Of a DNA stretch of 52,202 bases, positions 6,907 to 15,652 are shown one piece after another. Source of the stretch: Prevotella sp. (GTDB taxonomy: Bacteria > Bacteroidota > Bacteroidia > Bacteroidales > Bacteroidaceae); the NCBI GenBank assembly GCA_017470345.1, contig JAFUEP010000004.1:1-52202 (forward strand), in the 5' to 3' direction. Position numbers and translations under genes: made by a program. How positions within the stretch are numbered: the stretch's first letter is position 1; every line of letters begins with the position of its first letter. The notes under the pieces were generated by a model. That model was not told where the DNA came from and ran no database searches. It worked only from the letters and a program-made list of their open reading frames with translations.

Positions 6907-9900
6907 ATGGCAAATACGAAAAAGATGACTCTCGATGTGCCATTGCTGCAGGAGATGGCCTGCACGCTGGGCGATTATAACTACAATGAAGTGCGCGATA
7001 TATACGAGCGCAACCGAATGCGCGTCACGCCGATTGAGAACGACGTCAAGACGTGGCTGGCGCAGGGCGTGCTGACGGGTGAGCCCGTCGGGCGCTATAA
7101 GTACGGCTGTCGCGTGCGGATAGCCCCGACGCATTGGCCCGAGGTGCTGCGCACGATTGAGGCCGGACAGATGCCCAAACTGATGGCGCATAGTCCGCAT
7201 AGGCTGTCGAAGGACCGCGAGAATATGGACCGCTTCGTCTCAGCCTTCTGGGCTTTCCTCCATGGGCAGCCCTTCGTGGAGCGGCTGCAGCGCATCGACT
7301 GGGGCTACGTGTCGACACAGATGCCCGTGCTGGTGGAGACGGGTGCGTGGCTCATCGCGCAGCCCGAATATGCGGTGTTTGCCCAGCAGCTGGATCGTCG
7401 GGTGCTCCTGGCCGTCTTTCTGGATACGTATGAGTCGGCGTGGCTTGAACTGAGACGCACGGACGGCATGGACAACCTTCGTCGGGTGCTTTTCGACAAC
7501 CGGCTCATTCCCGACGACCAACGGCTCGATATGAAAGACAGCTATCTTTACAACTGCGAGTTCCTGCTGACCGGCCGACTGGACGAAGTGCTGCAGAAGA
7601 TGACGCCCGGTTCGCTCTATGCCAAGAAGCTGACGGCCGTCCGGCTGCTCCATGAGGGCCGTCCTGACGAGGCATTGCGGCTGCTGACTGCTGTTCTGAA
7701 GGAGGAGGACAATGACACGTTCGTCGAACCGCTCACCAACTTCGCCTACGGTCTGGCTCTTGGACTGACAGCCACGCCGGCGGCCAAACGCACCGCCGAG
7801 AAGCTGATGAAGAGTCGTAAGCTGAAGGGCGAGGACTACTGCTACGCCATGCTGTTGGCCCTCCACCACTACGTCCGGGGCGATGCCGCCGATTTTGTCA
7901 AGGCATTCTCCCTCAACGATTGCAAGGACCGCATGAACTGGCGGCTTGCAGCCCTGTTCCTCAAGCATTATCAGGTTTTGGACAAAGACATTCCCGTCAT
8001 CACCCCTCCGGAAGACATCGTCATGACCGAGGGCTACGACTACCTGCGGCTGCTCTACAGCGACGACTTCGCTGCCATGAAGATGATTGCCGCGAAGTTG
8101 CATGAGCAGACCGGGCTGCAGGGCAACCTCCTGCCTCCGGTGAAGAAGACGGAGCGCTGGGAGCGTGTCATCGACCAGCTCATGAAACTCAACACCTCTG
8201 TGGACGCGAAGCACAAGACGGAGGTCAGGAAGGAGATGGAGCGCGTGGCCTATGTGGTCAACCTGCACAATTACAACGTGCAGCCGAAGCTGCAGAAGTC
8301 GAAGGACGGCGGCATCACGTGGAGCAAGGGCCGCAACATTGCCATGAAGTCGTTCAGCATCGGCGGCGAGCCCTGCATGACGGCACAGGACCGTCAGGTG
8401 GCCACGATGGTCGAGACCTACAACTATGGGTGGTATGGACAGGTGAGCTACGAGCTCAGCGGTGCGCGGGTCATCGCAGCTCTCGTCGGGTGTCAGAGTG
8501 TCTACGATGAGAAGACCGACCAGCTTGTCGACATCGTCGAGGAGCCGCTGCAACTGATGGTGCAACCCTCACAGAATGGCTTCAGCGTGCGTTCGAATGT
8601 CAACATGAAACAGGTGGACAGCACGGGCGTCTGCATCACACAGCATGGCGACAAGCAACTCTCGGTCGTCAAGGTCAGCACCAGCCAGAAGAAGACGCTC
8701 GAACTGCTCAGCGAGATCGGCGTCTTCCCCAAACGGAGCAAGACGCAGCTGACCAACCTGCTCAAGACTCTCAGCGGCGACTTCACCGTGATGAGCCCGC
8801 TGCTGAAGAACGCTGCCGACCTGAAGCGCGTGGAGGCCAGCGCCCTCATCGCTGTCCAGATAGCACCGACGGACTCTCAGCGCTTCAGCGTCACGCTGGC
8901 CGTGAAGCCCTTCGGCGAGCATCCGCCCTATCAGCGGCCGGCCTGTGGCATCGAAATCGTCAGCACGACCATCGACGGCGAGCAGGTGCAGACGGAGCGT
9001 GACTTTAAGCAAGAGTCGGCCAACGCCGGGCGGGTCCGTCAGACCCTGGCCGACTGTGAGCAGAGTCCCTACGAGGAGGACTGTTGGACGCTCGACACGG
9101 CTGAGAGTCTCACGCTGCTGGAATGGCTCCGCACACACACCGACGTGGCCTACGCCGAGTGGCCCAAGGGCTCGCGGATGAGGGTGGTGCGCCCCATGAT
9201 CACGCCTGACCGCCTGCGGCTGAAGATCAGCTCTGCCGGACAATGGTTCGAACTGGAGGGCGACGTCAACATCGGCGACAAGGAGAAAATGAAGGTGGCC
9301 GAGCTCCTGGAACGACTCAGGCATGCCGACGGCAACTTCATCCGGCTGGGCGACGATGAGTACATAGCGCTGAGCGAACAGCTGCGCCGCCAACTGCAGG
9401 CGCTTGACCAGATGACCACCGGCCGCGGGCAGAAACTCAAGGTGGCGGCCATGAACGGGCTGCAGCTGCAAAGTCTCGGCGACATGGGGGCCAAGGTGAA
9501 AGCCGATGAGGGATTCACGCTCCTGATGCAGCGTATCCGCGAGGCTGACAAGCTGACGTTTGACGTGCCGACCAATATTCATGCTGAGCTGAGGCCCTAT
9601 CAGCTGCAGGGCTTTGAGTGGATGAGCCGGCTGGCTCACTGGGGCGCCGGAGCCTGTCTGGCCGACGACATGGGACTGGGCAAGACGCTACAGGCCATCA
9701 CCCTCATGCAGGCCCGTGCCGCCAAAGGCCCACAGCTCGTGGTCATGCCTACGTCGGTCGTGCTCAACTGGCAGGCTGAGCTGCGCCGCTTCGCTCCGGC
9801 CCTCAGCGTGAAGCTGCTCAACCCGCAGGGCACCGACCGCCGTGTGCTCGTGGAGCAGGCCGAGGAGGGCGACATCGTGCTCACCAGCTACGGGCTGCTC

Positions 9901-10968
9901 GTCACCGAGGGCGAGCTGCTGGCCTCGCGCCAGTGGACTACCATCGTGCTCGACGAGGCCCACATCATCAAGAACCGCGACACGCAGACGTCGAAAGCCG
10001 CCATGCTGTTGCAGGCCGACTTCCGGCTGATGCTCACGGGCACGCCGCTGCAGAACCACCTGAGCGAGATATGGAACCTCTTCCAGTTTGCCAACCCCGG
10101 CCTGCTGGGCTCCTACCAGCAGTTTGCCGACCGCTTCATCACTCCCATCGAGGCCGACCACAATCAGGAGCGCCAGCGGCTGCTGCGCCGCATGCTCTCA
10201 CCCTTCATGCTGCGCCGCACCAAGGACGACGTGCTCAGCGAGCTGCCGGAAAAGACCGAGATAACGCTCCGCGTGGAGCTCAGTCCTGACGAGCAGGCTC
10301 TCTTCGACAACCTCCGCCTGCAGGCCATCGCCAACCTCGAGCAGGGCACCAAGAGTCCGCTGCAGACGCTGGCTGAGATCACCCGCCTGCGCCAGGCTGC
10401 CTGCCATCCGCGGCTCATCGACGACCGGCTACAGATACCATCGAGCAAGACGGCCGCCTTCGTCAGCCTCGTACAGGAGTTGCGGCAGAGCGAACATCGC
10501 GCCCTCGTCTTCAGCCAGTTCACCAGCCATCTGTCACTTATCCGTGAGGCTCTCGACCAGCTGTCGCTCGACTATCTTTACCTCGACGGCAGCACGTCGG
10601 CAGCCGAGCGCAACCGACTGGTGAAGCAGTTCCAGACAGGCGACACACCGCTGTTCCTCATCAGTCTGAAGGCTGGCGGGCTGGGGCTCAACCTGACGGC
10701 TGCCGACTACGTGGTGCATCTCGACCCATGGTGGAACCCTGCCATTGAGGACCAGGCCAGCGACCGTGCCTATCGCATCGGACAGGAACGCCCCGTCACC
10801 GTCTATCGCCTCATTGCTGCCGGCACCATCGAGGAAAAGATTATCCGCCTCCACCAGAACAAACGCTCCCTGGCTGACGCCCTCCTGCAGGATGCCGACA
10901 TGTTCGCCCAGATCTCTGCCGACGACGTCATCCGTCTGCTCCGCGAGAGCGTCGATGCCATCGGGTAG
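6907..10968 (+). CDS. SNF2-family helicase/ATPase with long N-terminal extension
   Basis: This is a 1353-aa protein. The C-terminal part (from about residue 890) is a full SNF2 motor: Walker A in DDMGLGKT near residue 920, DEAH near 1016, LTGTPLQN, then a helicase C-terminal lobe with GLGLNLTAADYVVHLDPWWNP and QASDRAYRIGQ. The first 880 or so residues hold helical, TPR-like sequence and a beta-rich part (SKDGGITWSKGRNIAMKSF) that I do not recognise. SNF2 proteins translocate on double-stranded DNA and remodel protein-DNA complexes; in bacteria they act in transcription recycling or in defence. It is a single-gene unit, with no methylase or nuclease neighbour to suggest a restriction or defence island. 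Confidence 0.9.
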   Translation: MANTKKMTLDVPLLQEMACTLGDYNYNEVRDIYERNRMRVTPIENDVKTWLAQGVLTGEPVGRYKYGCRVRIAPTHWPEVLRTIEAGQMPKLMAHSPHRLSKDRENMDRFVSAFWAFLHGQPFVERLQRIDWGYVSTQMPVLVETGAWLIAQPEYAVFAQQLDRRVLLAVFLDTYESAWLELRRTDGMDNLRRVLFDNRLIPDDQRLDMKDSYLYNCEFLLTGRLDEVLQKMTPGSLYAKKLTAVRLLHEGRPDEALRLLTAVLKEEDNDTFVEPLTNFAYGLALGLTATPAAKRTAEKLMKSRKLKGEDYCYAMLLALHHYVRGDAADFVKAFSLNDCKDRMNWRLAALFLKHYQVLDKDIPVITPPEDIVMTEGYDYLRLLYSDDFAAMKMIAAKLHEQTGLQGNLLPPVKKTERWERVIDQLMKLNTSVDAKHKTEVRKEMERVAYVVNLHNYNVQPKLQKSKDGGITWSKGRNIAMKSFSIGGEPCMTAQDRQVATMVETYNYGWYGQVSYELSGARVIAALVGCQSVYDEKTDQLVDIVEEPLQLMVQPSQNGFSVRSNVNMKQVDSTGVCITQHGDKQLSVVKVSTSQKKTLELLSEIGVFPKRSKTQLTNLLKTLSGDFTVMSPLLKNAADLKRVEASALIAVQIAPTDSQRFSVTLAVKPFGEHPPYQRPACGIEIVSTTIDGEQVQTERDFKQESANAGRVRQTLADCEQSPYEEDCWTLDTAESLTLLEWLRTHTDVAYAEWPKGSRMRVVRPMITPDRLRLKISSAGQWFELEGDVNIGDKEKMKVAELLERLRHADGNFIRLGDDEYIALSEQLRRQLQALDQMTTGRGQKLKVAAMNGLQLQSLGDMGAKVKADEGFTLLMQRIREADKLTFDVPTNIHAELRPYQLQGFEWMSRLAHWGAGACLADDMGLGKTLQAITLMQARAAKGPQLVVMPTSVVLNWQAELRRFAPALSVKLLNPQGTDRRVLVEQAEEGDIVLTSYGLLVTEGELLASRQWTTIVLDEAHIIKNRDTQTSKAAMLLQADFRLMLTGTPLQNHLSEIWNLFQFANPGLLGSYQQFADRFITPIEADHNQERQRLLRRMLSPFMLRRTKDDVLSELPEKTEITLRVELSPDEQALFDNLRLQAIANLEQGTKSPLQTLAEITRLRQAACHPRLIDDRLQIPSSKTAAFVSLVQELRQSEHRALVFSQFTSHLSLIREALDQLSLDYLYLDGSTSAAERNRLVKQFQTGDTPLFLISLKAGGLGLNLTAADYVVHLDPWWNPAIEDQASDRAYRIGQERPVTVYRLIAAGTIEEKIIRLHQNKRSLADALLQDADMFAQISADDVIRLLRESVDAIG

Positions 10969-11045
10969 GGGGGAGGACGTGAAACGCCGACGCTCCGACG
11001 GAGCCGGGCGCCTCGCTGTCATCACATGGACTGATGGTGCTATAT

Positions 11046-11129
11046 AATGAAATCACGGCGTGACGCCATGCCGTCACGCCGTGATTTCATGCCGTCACGT
11101 CGTGACGGCATGGCGTCACGTCGTGGCGG
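11046..11129. repeat. Array of four 21-bp palindromic units (copy 1)
   Basis: Four 21-bp units follow each other; the last three begin with CATG at 11067, 11088 and 11109. Two hairpins are visible: perfect 19-bp arms at 11047-11065 and 11072-11090 with a 6-nt loop, and a perfect 25-nt palindrome at 11088-11112 centred on 11100. A near copy lies at 33779-33862. Both sit between convergent genes. Confidence 0.9.
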
Positions 11130-11154
11130 AAGTTTCTGATTCCCGGTCTGCTCG

Positions 11155-12447
11155 TTATTTCCCGAAGTCGCTGAGCTTCTTTGTCCAGTAGGCGCGCAGG
11201 TCGTCCCAGCGATAATAATACGGGGTGGCGGTCGGCGTGACGGGCAGGGTCACCTCGCGCTCGTTCAGCAGGGCCTTGACGAGGATGTCGCCCTGGCCAC
11301 GCTTCGGGCGGTAGAAGATGAGCTGCACGTTGCAGGCCATGGGGAAGATGCGGTAGTTGCGCCAGGTGGCGTCGAGCTGCTCCATGTCGCTGACCTGGGC
11401 GCCGCACGTGCCGAGCTCCATGAGGCAGGCCAGGGGCATGACGCAGACCTCGTGGCCGAAGCGCAGGGTGGCCTGCGGTCGGCCGCTGCTGAGGCAGGTG
11501 TCGGCCGTCTGGATGATGTTGGTCAGGAGATTCTGCTGTGAGAAGGGCATGATGGCGTCGGTCAGCGGTGAGGGCCCGTAGTGCTGATACCATCCGACGT
11601 TCTGGATGGTCCATAGCTCGTAGAGCTCGTCGGGGGTGAAGAGCGAGCGCATGTCGGGGCCGTCGTCGTGGCTCTGCATGTTGATGACCACCTCGAAGAG
11701 CTGGCGCATCAGGGGCTTCAGGTTGACGCTGTCAGCGGCCCACTGCTGGTCGTTGAAGAGCACCGTCGAGAGCCGCTCGGGGTGGGTGTGGCGGTCGGCG
11801 TAGTCATGGCGCACGCGGTCGCCCTTCTTGGCGGCCTCACGCAGGCGGTCGCTCCAGGGCTGGTTGAGGTAGTATTGCAGGGCGTCGCTGACGTCGTTGT
11901 GGATGCGTGCCGTCGGGTTGGCGGCCATGAGCTCCTCGCACTCGGCCACCATCGATAGGATGCAGCGGTTGACGGTCGTCGAGCGGGCGTCGATCTGCAG
12001 GCCCTTCGTCTTGACGAAGATCTCGGGGAAGTGCTCGGCCATGCGGCGGCCGATGCCGTGGTGCTGGCGCTCGCCGACGGTGGTCAGGTCGCCCAGACGC
12101 TTGTGAGTCGTCTTGTTGAACTGCTCGATGAGCCGCAGCGTCTCCTGGCCCTCGCGCGTCAGCTTGCCCTGCTGGCGGGCCCGGCGCAGGGGCCGCATGA
12201 CGCGCTCGTAGTCGTCCTCGCCGATGAGCCATCGCGAGCCGTGGCGCCCGTAGTGTGAGAAGTAGAAGGGGACGTAGCCGCGTGGCGCCTTCGTGTAGCG
12301 GAAGTCAGGGAGCTGACGGTCGTAGTCGACGTAGTTAGAACCGGCCAGCCATGTGTTCTGGCTGATTTCCTCGCGGGCTGTCGTCTGTGCCGTCGTGGTC
12401 AGTGCGGCCATCAGGCAAAGGCCCATTGCATAGATTTTCTTGATCAT
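11155..12447 (-). CDS. Secreted histidine-type acid phosphatase (MINPP/phytase-like)
   Basis: This 430-aa protein has a signal peptide (residues 1-20) and the histidine acid phosphatase motif YGRHGSR, with the nucleophile His at residue 69. A later FGHEVC would supply the proton-donor region (HE in place of HD, as in multiple inositol-polyphosphate phosphatases). Bacteroides has a characterised enzyme of this class that degrades inositol hexakisphosphate, so phytate or another phosphomonoester is a reasonable substrate guess. It is transcribed alone, divergently from the DUF4251 gene. With the PafA-like enzyme at 5277 the window holds two exported phosphatases. Confidence 0.85.
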   Translation of the reverse strand: MIKKIYAMGLCLMAALTTTAQTTAREEISQNTWLAGSNYVDYDRQLPDFRYTKAPRGYVPFYFSHYGRHGSRWLIGEDDYERVMRPLRRARQQGKLTREGQETLRLIEQFNKTTHKRLGDLTTVGERQHHGIGRRMAEHFPEIFVKTKGLQIDARSTTVNRCILSMVAECEELMAANPTARIHNDVSDALQYYLNQPWSDRLREAAKKGDRVRHDYADRHTHPERLSTVLFNDQQWAADSVNLKPLMRQLFEVVINMQSHDDGPDMRSLFTPDELYELWTIQNVGWYQHYGPSPLTDAIMPFSQQNLLTNIIQTADTCLSSGRPQATLRFGHEVCVMPLACLMELGTCGAQVSDMEQLDATWRNYRIFPMACNVQLIFYRPKRGQGDILVKALLNEREVTLPVTPTATPYYYRWDDLRAYWTKKLSDFGK

Positions 12448-12473
12448 ATCGTTGCGTTATTTGTTTTGCAGGG

Positions 12474-12482
12474 ACAAATTTA
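12474..12482 (-). promoter_or_regulatory. -7 box for the histidine phosphatase gene
   Basis: Minus-strand TAAATTTGT matches TAnnTTTG and lies 27 nt before the start codon. Confidence 0.5.
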
Positions 12483-12608
12483 CGAAATAAGTGAGAGAAA
12501 AGGAAAGGAAACTTTGTTTTTTTTCCTTTTCCGAGCGAAAAAGAAATTCGGCGAAGCCAAATTTACATAATATTTTCGGAAAAGCAGGGCGTATTTACGA
12601 AAAAGTTG

Positions 12609-12617
12609 TATCTTTGC
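12609..12617 (+). promoter_or_regulatory. -7 box for the DUF4251 gene
   Basis: TATCTTTGC is a good TAnnTTTG match 16 nt before the ATG at 12633. It makes an in-frame start at 12606 unlikely. Confidence 0.55.
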
Positions 12618-12632
12618 AGAAAAAGAAGCGAT

Positions 12633-13115
12633 ATGAAGAAGATATTGTTTGTGATTGGCATGCTCGTCGTGATGCTGGCGGGCTGCATGACGACGGCGGA
12701 GCGGGCTGCGGAGAGGGCTCGGAGGGAGACGGCGCTGGCGCAGGCGCTCAGCACGCGGCAGCTGACGATCAGCGTGCGCTCGATGAACACGCAGCGCTAC
12801 GGCACGCACCAGGTGACGCCCGACTTCCGGCTGAAGATCGAGCGCGACACGGTCGACAGCTATCTGCCCTACTTCGGGCGGGCGTGGTCGGCGGGCTACG
12901 GCAGCGACGCGCAGGGGCTCCACTTCACGGCCCCGATGGTCGACTACCGGCAGCAGCGGCTGAAGCACGACGTTGAGCGGCTGGAGTTTTGTGCGAAGAG
13001 CCGCGAGGACGTCTATTGCTTCACTGTCGACGTCTATCCCAACGGTCAGGCCAGCATCATCGTGCGTGCCCGCGACCGCGACAACATCAGCTTCGAGGGG
13101 GAGTGTGATTTATGA
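12633..13115 (+). CDS. DUF4251 family lipoprotein
   Basis: This 160-aa protein begins with a lipoprotein signal peptide (MKKILFVIGMLVVMLAGC, Cys 18). The mature part resembles the DUF4251 family of Bacteroidales envelope proteins: a short charged helix, then a beta-rich domain with SYLPYFGRAWSAGYG and a C-terminal FTVDVYPNGQASIIV...NISFEGECDL. The function of the family is not known to me. The start at 12633 fits both the -7 box and the signal peptide. The gene stands alone and converges on argH. Confidence 0.82.
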   Translation: MKKILFVIGMLVVMLAGCMTTAERAAERARRETALAQALSTRQLTISVRSMNTQRYGTHQVTPDFRLKIERDTVDSYLPYFGRAWSAGYGSDAQGLHFTAPMVDYRQQRLKHDVERLEFCAKSREDVYCFTVDVYPNGQASIIVRARDRDNISFEGECDL

Positions 13116-13127
13116 CTTGAAAAAGAA

Positions 13128-13237
13128 GGGAGTTTAGGAGTTTAGGAGTATAGGAGTTTAGACGATAGGCTTGTACGCGATAGCCATGGATTAGAACTAA
13201 CGTCTAAACTCCTATACTCCTAAACTACTGAACTCCC
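13128..13237. terminator. Large GTTTAGGA-repeat hairpin at the end of the arginine operon
   Basis: Arms at 13128-13164 and 13201-13237 pair over 37 nt with two mismatches. Each arm is itself a tandem run of an 8-bp word (GTTTAGGA). On the minus strand the stem is followed by TTCTTTTTC, which suits a terminator for the operon ending in argH. Confidence 0.7.
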
Positions 13238-13246
13238 AAAAAACTT

Positions 13247-14545
13247 CTATACTCCTTTTATCTGACTGAGCACCCGCTCCATCTTGCGGGCTATCTTGGC
13301 GTTGCAGAGGTTCCCGAGGCTGCCCTCATGGGTGTGGTGGAGCTGGCGCGTGGGCTGGTAGGTGCCTTGCTGCACCTCCTGGGCCACTTTTTTATAGGCC
13401 TCGCGGAAGGGCATGCCCTGGAGGGTGAGCCGGTTGACGTCCTCGACGGTGAAGAGCAGATCGTACATCGGGGCGTCGAGGATGTCGTGGCGCACCTCGA
13501 TGTGGCGCAGGGCGTGGACGGCCATCTCGAGGCAGCTGTCCATCTGGCTGATGGCCGGGAAGGTCGTGTCCTTCAGCAGCTGCAGGTCGCGATGGTAGCC
13601 CACGGGCAGGTTGGTGGTCAGGAGCGACACCTCGTTGACCATCGACTGCAGGCGGTTGCAGTGGCCGCGGATGAGCTCGAAGACGTCGGGGTTCTTCTTG
13701 TGGGGCATGATGCTGGAGCCAGTAGTGAACTGGTCGGGCAGCTTGACGAAGGCGAAGTTCTGACTGTTGAACAGGCAGAGGTCCATAGCGAGGCGTCCCA
13801 GAGTCGAGGCGACGGCATTGACGGCATAGGCGACGGCGCGCTCCGTCTTGCCGCGGCTCATCTGTGCTGCGACGACGTTGTAGTGGAGGTCCTCAAAGTC
13901 GAGCAGGCGGGTGGTCATCGTGCGGTTCAGGGGGAAGCTGGAGCCATAGCCTGCAGCGGAGCCCAGCGGGTTCTGGTTGGCGATGTGGAAGGCGGTGGCG
14001 ATGAGCTGCATGTCGTCGCAGAGGGTCTCGGCGTAGGCGCCGAACCAGAGGCCGAAGCTGGAGGGCATGGCCATCTGCAGATGGGTGTAGCCAGGCATGA
14101 GCACGTCCTTATGCTTCTCGCTGAGCGACTGCAGGAGGTCGAAGAGCTCCCTGACGCGACGAGCCATCTGTCGCATGGCGTCGCGATAGAACAGCTTGAG
14201 GTCGACGAGCACCTGATCGTTGCGCGAGCGGCCTGAGTGGATCTTCTTGCCGAGGGCGCCGAGGCGCTGTGTGAGCAGGTGCTCCACCTCGGAGTGGACG
14301 TCCTCGATGCCGTCCTCGATCTCGAATCGGCCGGCCTCGATGTCGGCAGCGATATGGCCCAGCTCCTCGATGAGCACGGGCAGCTCCTCAGATGTGAGCA
14401 GGCCGATGCTCTCGAGCATGGTGATATGGGCGATGGTGCCCTCGACGTCGTAGCGAGCCAGCTGGAGGTCGAGCTCGCGGTCGCGTCCTACGGTGAAGTT
14501 CTCTATTAACGAGTCAATGTCGTAACCTTTGTCCCAGAGTTTCAT
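13247..14545 (-). CDS. argH: Argininosuccinate lyase
   Basis: This 432-aa enzyme splits argininosuccinate into arginine and fumarate, the last step of arginine synthesis in the cytoplasm. The fumarase/aspartase fold is clear: SGRSRNDQ at 104-111, GYTHLQMAMP near 150, GSAAGYGSSFPL near 190, and the family signature GSSIMPHKKNPD near 270-281. The length is slightly below the usual 450-460 aa, with a shortened C-terminus. It is the last gene of the 14-gene minus-strand operon, 33 nt after argE, and is followed by a large terminator-like hairpin. Confidence 0.95.
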   Translation of the reverse strand: MKLWDKGYDIDSLIENFTVGRDRELDLQLARYDVEGTIAHITMLESIGLLTSEELPVLIEELGHIAADIEAGRFEIEDGIEDVHSEVEHLLTQRLGALGKKIHSGRSRNDQVLVDLKLFYRDAMRQMARRVRELFDLLQSLSEKHKDVLMPGYTHLQMAMPSSFGLWFGAYAETLCDDMQLIATAFHIANQNPLGSAAGYGSSFPLNRTMTTRLLDFEDLHYNVVAAQMSRGKTERAVAYAVNAVASTLGRLAMDLCLFNSQNFAFVKLPDQFTTGSSIMPHKKNPDVFELIRGHCNRLQSMVNEVSLLTTNLPVGYHRDLQLLKDTTFPAISQMDSCLEMAVHALRHIEVRHDILDAPMYDLLFTVEDVNRLTLQGMPFREAYKKVAQEVQQGTYQPTRQLHHTHEGSLGNLCNAKIARKMERVLSQIKGV

Positions 14546-14572
14546 GTGAGTTGAGAATTGAGAGTTGAGAAT
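14543..14572. repeat. Short GAGTTGAGAATT-type repeat in the argE-argH spacer
   Basis: A degenerate tandem of GAATTGAGAGTT words fills nearly the whole spacer right after the argE stop and touches the argH start codon. The same kind of word recurs at 51183-51226. Confidence 0.6.
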
Positions 14573-14578
14573 TGGGAA

Positions 14579-15652
14579 TTAATAATAGCGGGCGAGGGCG
14601 GCGATGAACGCGATGTAGCGGTCGATGCCGTCGATGACTTCCTGTTCGCCGACCCACTCGTCGGCCATGTGGCTGCGGGCGGAGTCGCCAGGGCCCATCT
14701 TGATGGAGGGGAAGGGCATCTGCGACTGGTCGCTCGTGGTGGGCGACGTGAAGCGGGGGATGCCCAGTTGGCAGGCCGTACGCACGAGGGGGTGGTCGTC
14801 GGCGATGGCTGAGGCACGGATGTGGGTGGAGCGGGGCTTGAACGTGGACGACACGACGGCCTGCTGCAGGAGGCTGACGACCTCCTCGTTGGTGTAGGCA
14901 TCGGTGGTGCGCACGTCGACGACGAAGCGGCACTCGGCCGGCACGACGTTGTGCTGGGTGCCCGCCTCTATCTGCGTGACGCTCACCTTGATAGGACCGA
15001 GCAGGGCCGACTCGCGCTCGAAGCGGTAGTCGCGCAGCCGACGGATGTCGTCGAGGGCCAGGTAGAGGGCGTTGATGCCTTCGTCGCGGGCGGCATGACC
15101 TGCCTTGCCGTGGGCCACGCCGTCGAACACCAAGAGACCGCGCTCAGCCACAGCGCATTGCATGCGGGTGGGCTCGCCGACCAAAGCCCCCTCCAACCTC
15201 CCCCCAAGGGGGAGGCTTAAAAGATAAGGGATGAGGGCGCGTGAGCCCTGCAGGCCCGTCACTTCCTCCTCGGCAGTCAGGGCGAGAAGGAGATTGAAGG
15301 GCAGCACCGTGTCGTAATAATGCAGGAAGGTGGCCACGAGACCTACGAGCGAGGCGCCGGCGTCGTTGCTGCCCAGACCGTAGATGCGCCCTGACTCATG
15401 CGTCGGGGCGAAGGGGTCGCGGGTGTAGGCCGTGGAGGGACGGACGGTGTCGTGGTGGGAGTTGAGCAGCAGCGTCGGCTTGCTGTCGTCCCATGCGGCA
15501 CAGCGCGCCCACACATTGTTGTGGAGGCGTTGCACGTCGCTGACGCCCTGACTGCGGAGGAAATCCTCGAGGAGCCGGGCCGTGGCGTCCTCGGAGCGCG
15601 ACGTGGAGGGCGTGGCGATGAGGCGGTCGAGCAGGTCAATGTAGATGTTCAT
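14579..15652 (-). CDS. argE: M20 family acyl-ornithine deacylase
   Basis: This 357-aa member of the M20 metallopeptidase family should remove the acyl group (acetyl or, in Bacteroidales, probably succinyl) from an acylated intermediate of arginine synthesis. Metal-site segments are visible: LLLNSHHDTVRPS, GLGSNDAGASLVG and TAEEEVTG (catalytic Glu). Later come ERGLLVFDGVAHGKAGHAARDEG (lid-domain His) and SDQSQMPFPSIKMGPGDSARSHMADEW. It overlaps argB by 4 bp (ATGA), so it is translationally coupled. About 11 residues (SLPLGGRLEGA) at the place where relatives have a short loop before VGEPT are encoded by a C/G-rich hairpin element; see the repeat at 15184. The substrate follows from the argF' neighbour and is inference. 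Confidence 0.88.
   Translation of the reverse strand: MNIYIDLLDRLIATPSTSRSEDATARLLEDFLRSQGVSDVQRLHNNVWARCAAWDDSKPTLLLNSHHDTVRPSTAYTRDPFAPTHESGRIYGLGSNDAGASLVGLVATFLHYYDTVLPFNLLLALTAEEEVTGLQGSRALIPYLLSLPLGGRLEGALVGEPTRMQCAVAERGLLVFDGVAHGKAGHAARDEGINALYLALDDIRRLRDYRFERESALLGPIKVSVTQIEAGTQHNVVPAECRFVVDVRTTDAYTNEEVVSLLQQAVVSSTFKPRSTHIRASAIADDHPLVRTACQLGIPRFTSPTTSDQSQMPFPSIKMGPGDSARSHMADEWVGEQEVIDGIDRYIAFIAALARYY
15184..15222. repeat. GC-rich palindromic element inside argE
   Basis: Perfect 8-bp arms (CCTCCCCC at 15197-15204, GGGGGAGG at 15208-15215) around a 3-nt loop, with flanking C-runs. It lies in frame within argE and encodes SLPLGGRLEGA. Confidence 0.65.

Noticed and set aside
11046-11129. 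CRISPR array
   Set aside because: The 21-bp units abut each other with no spacers, and there are no cas genes.
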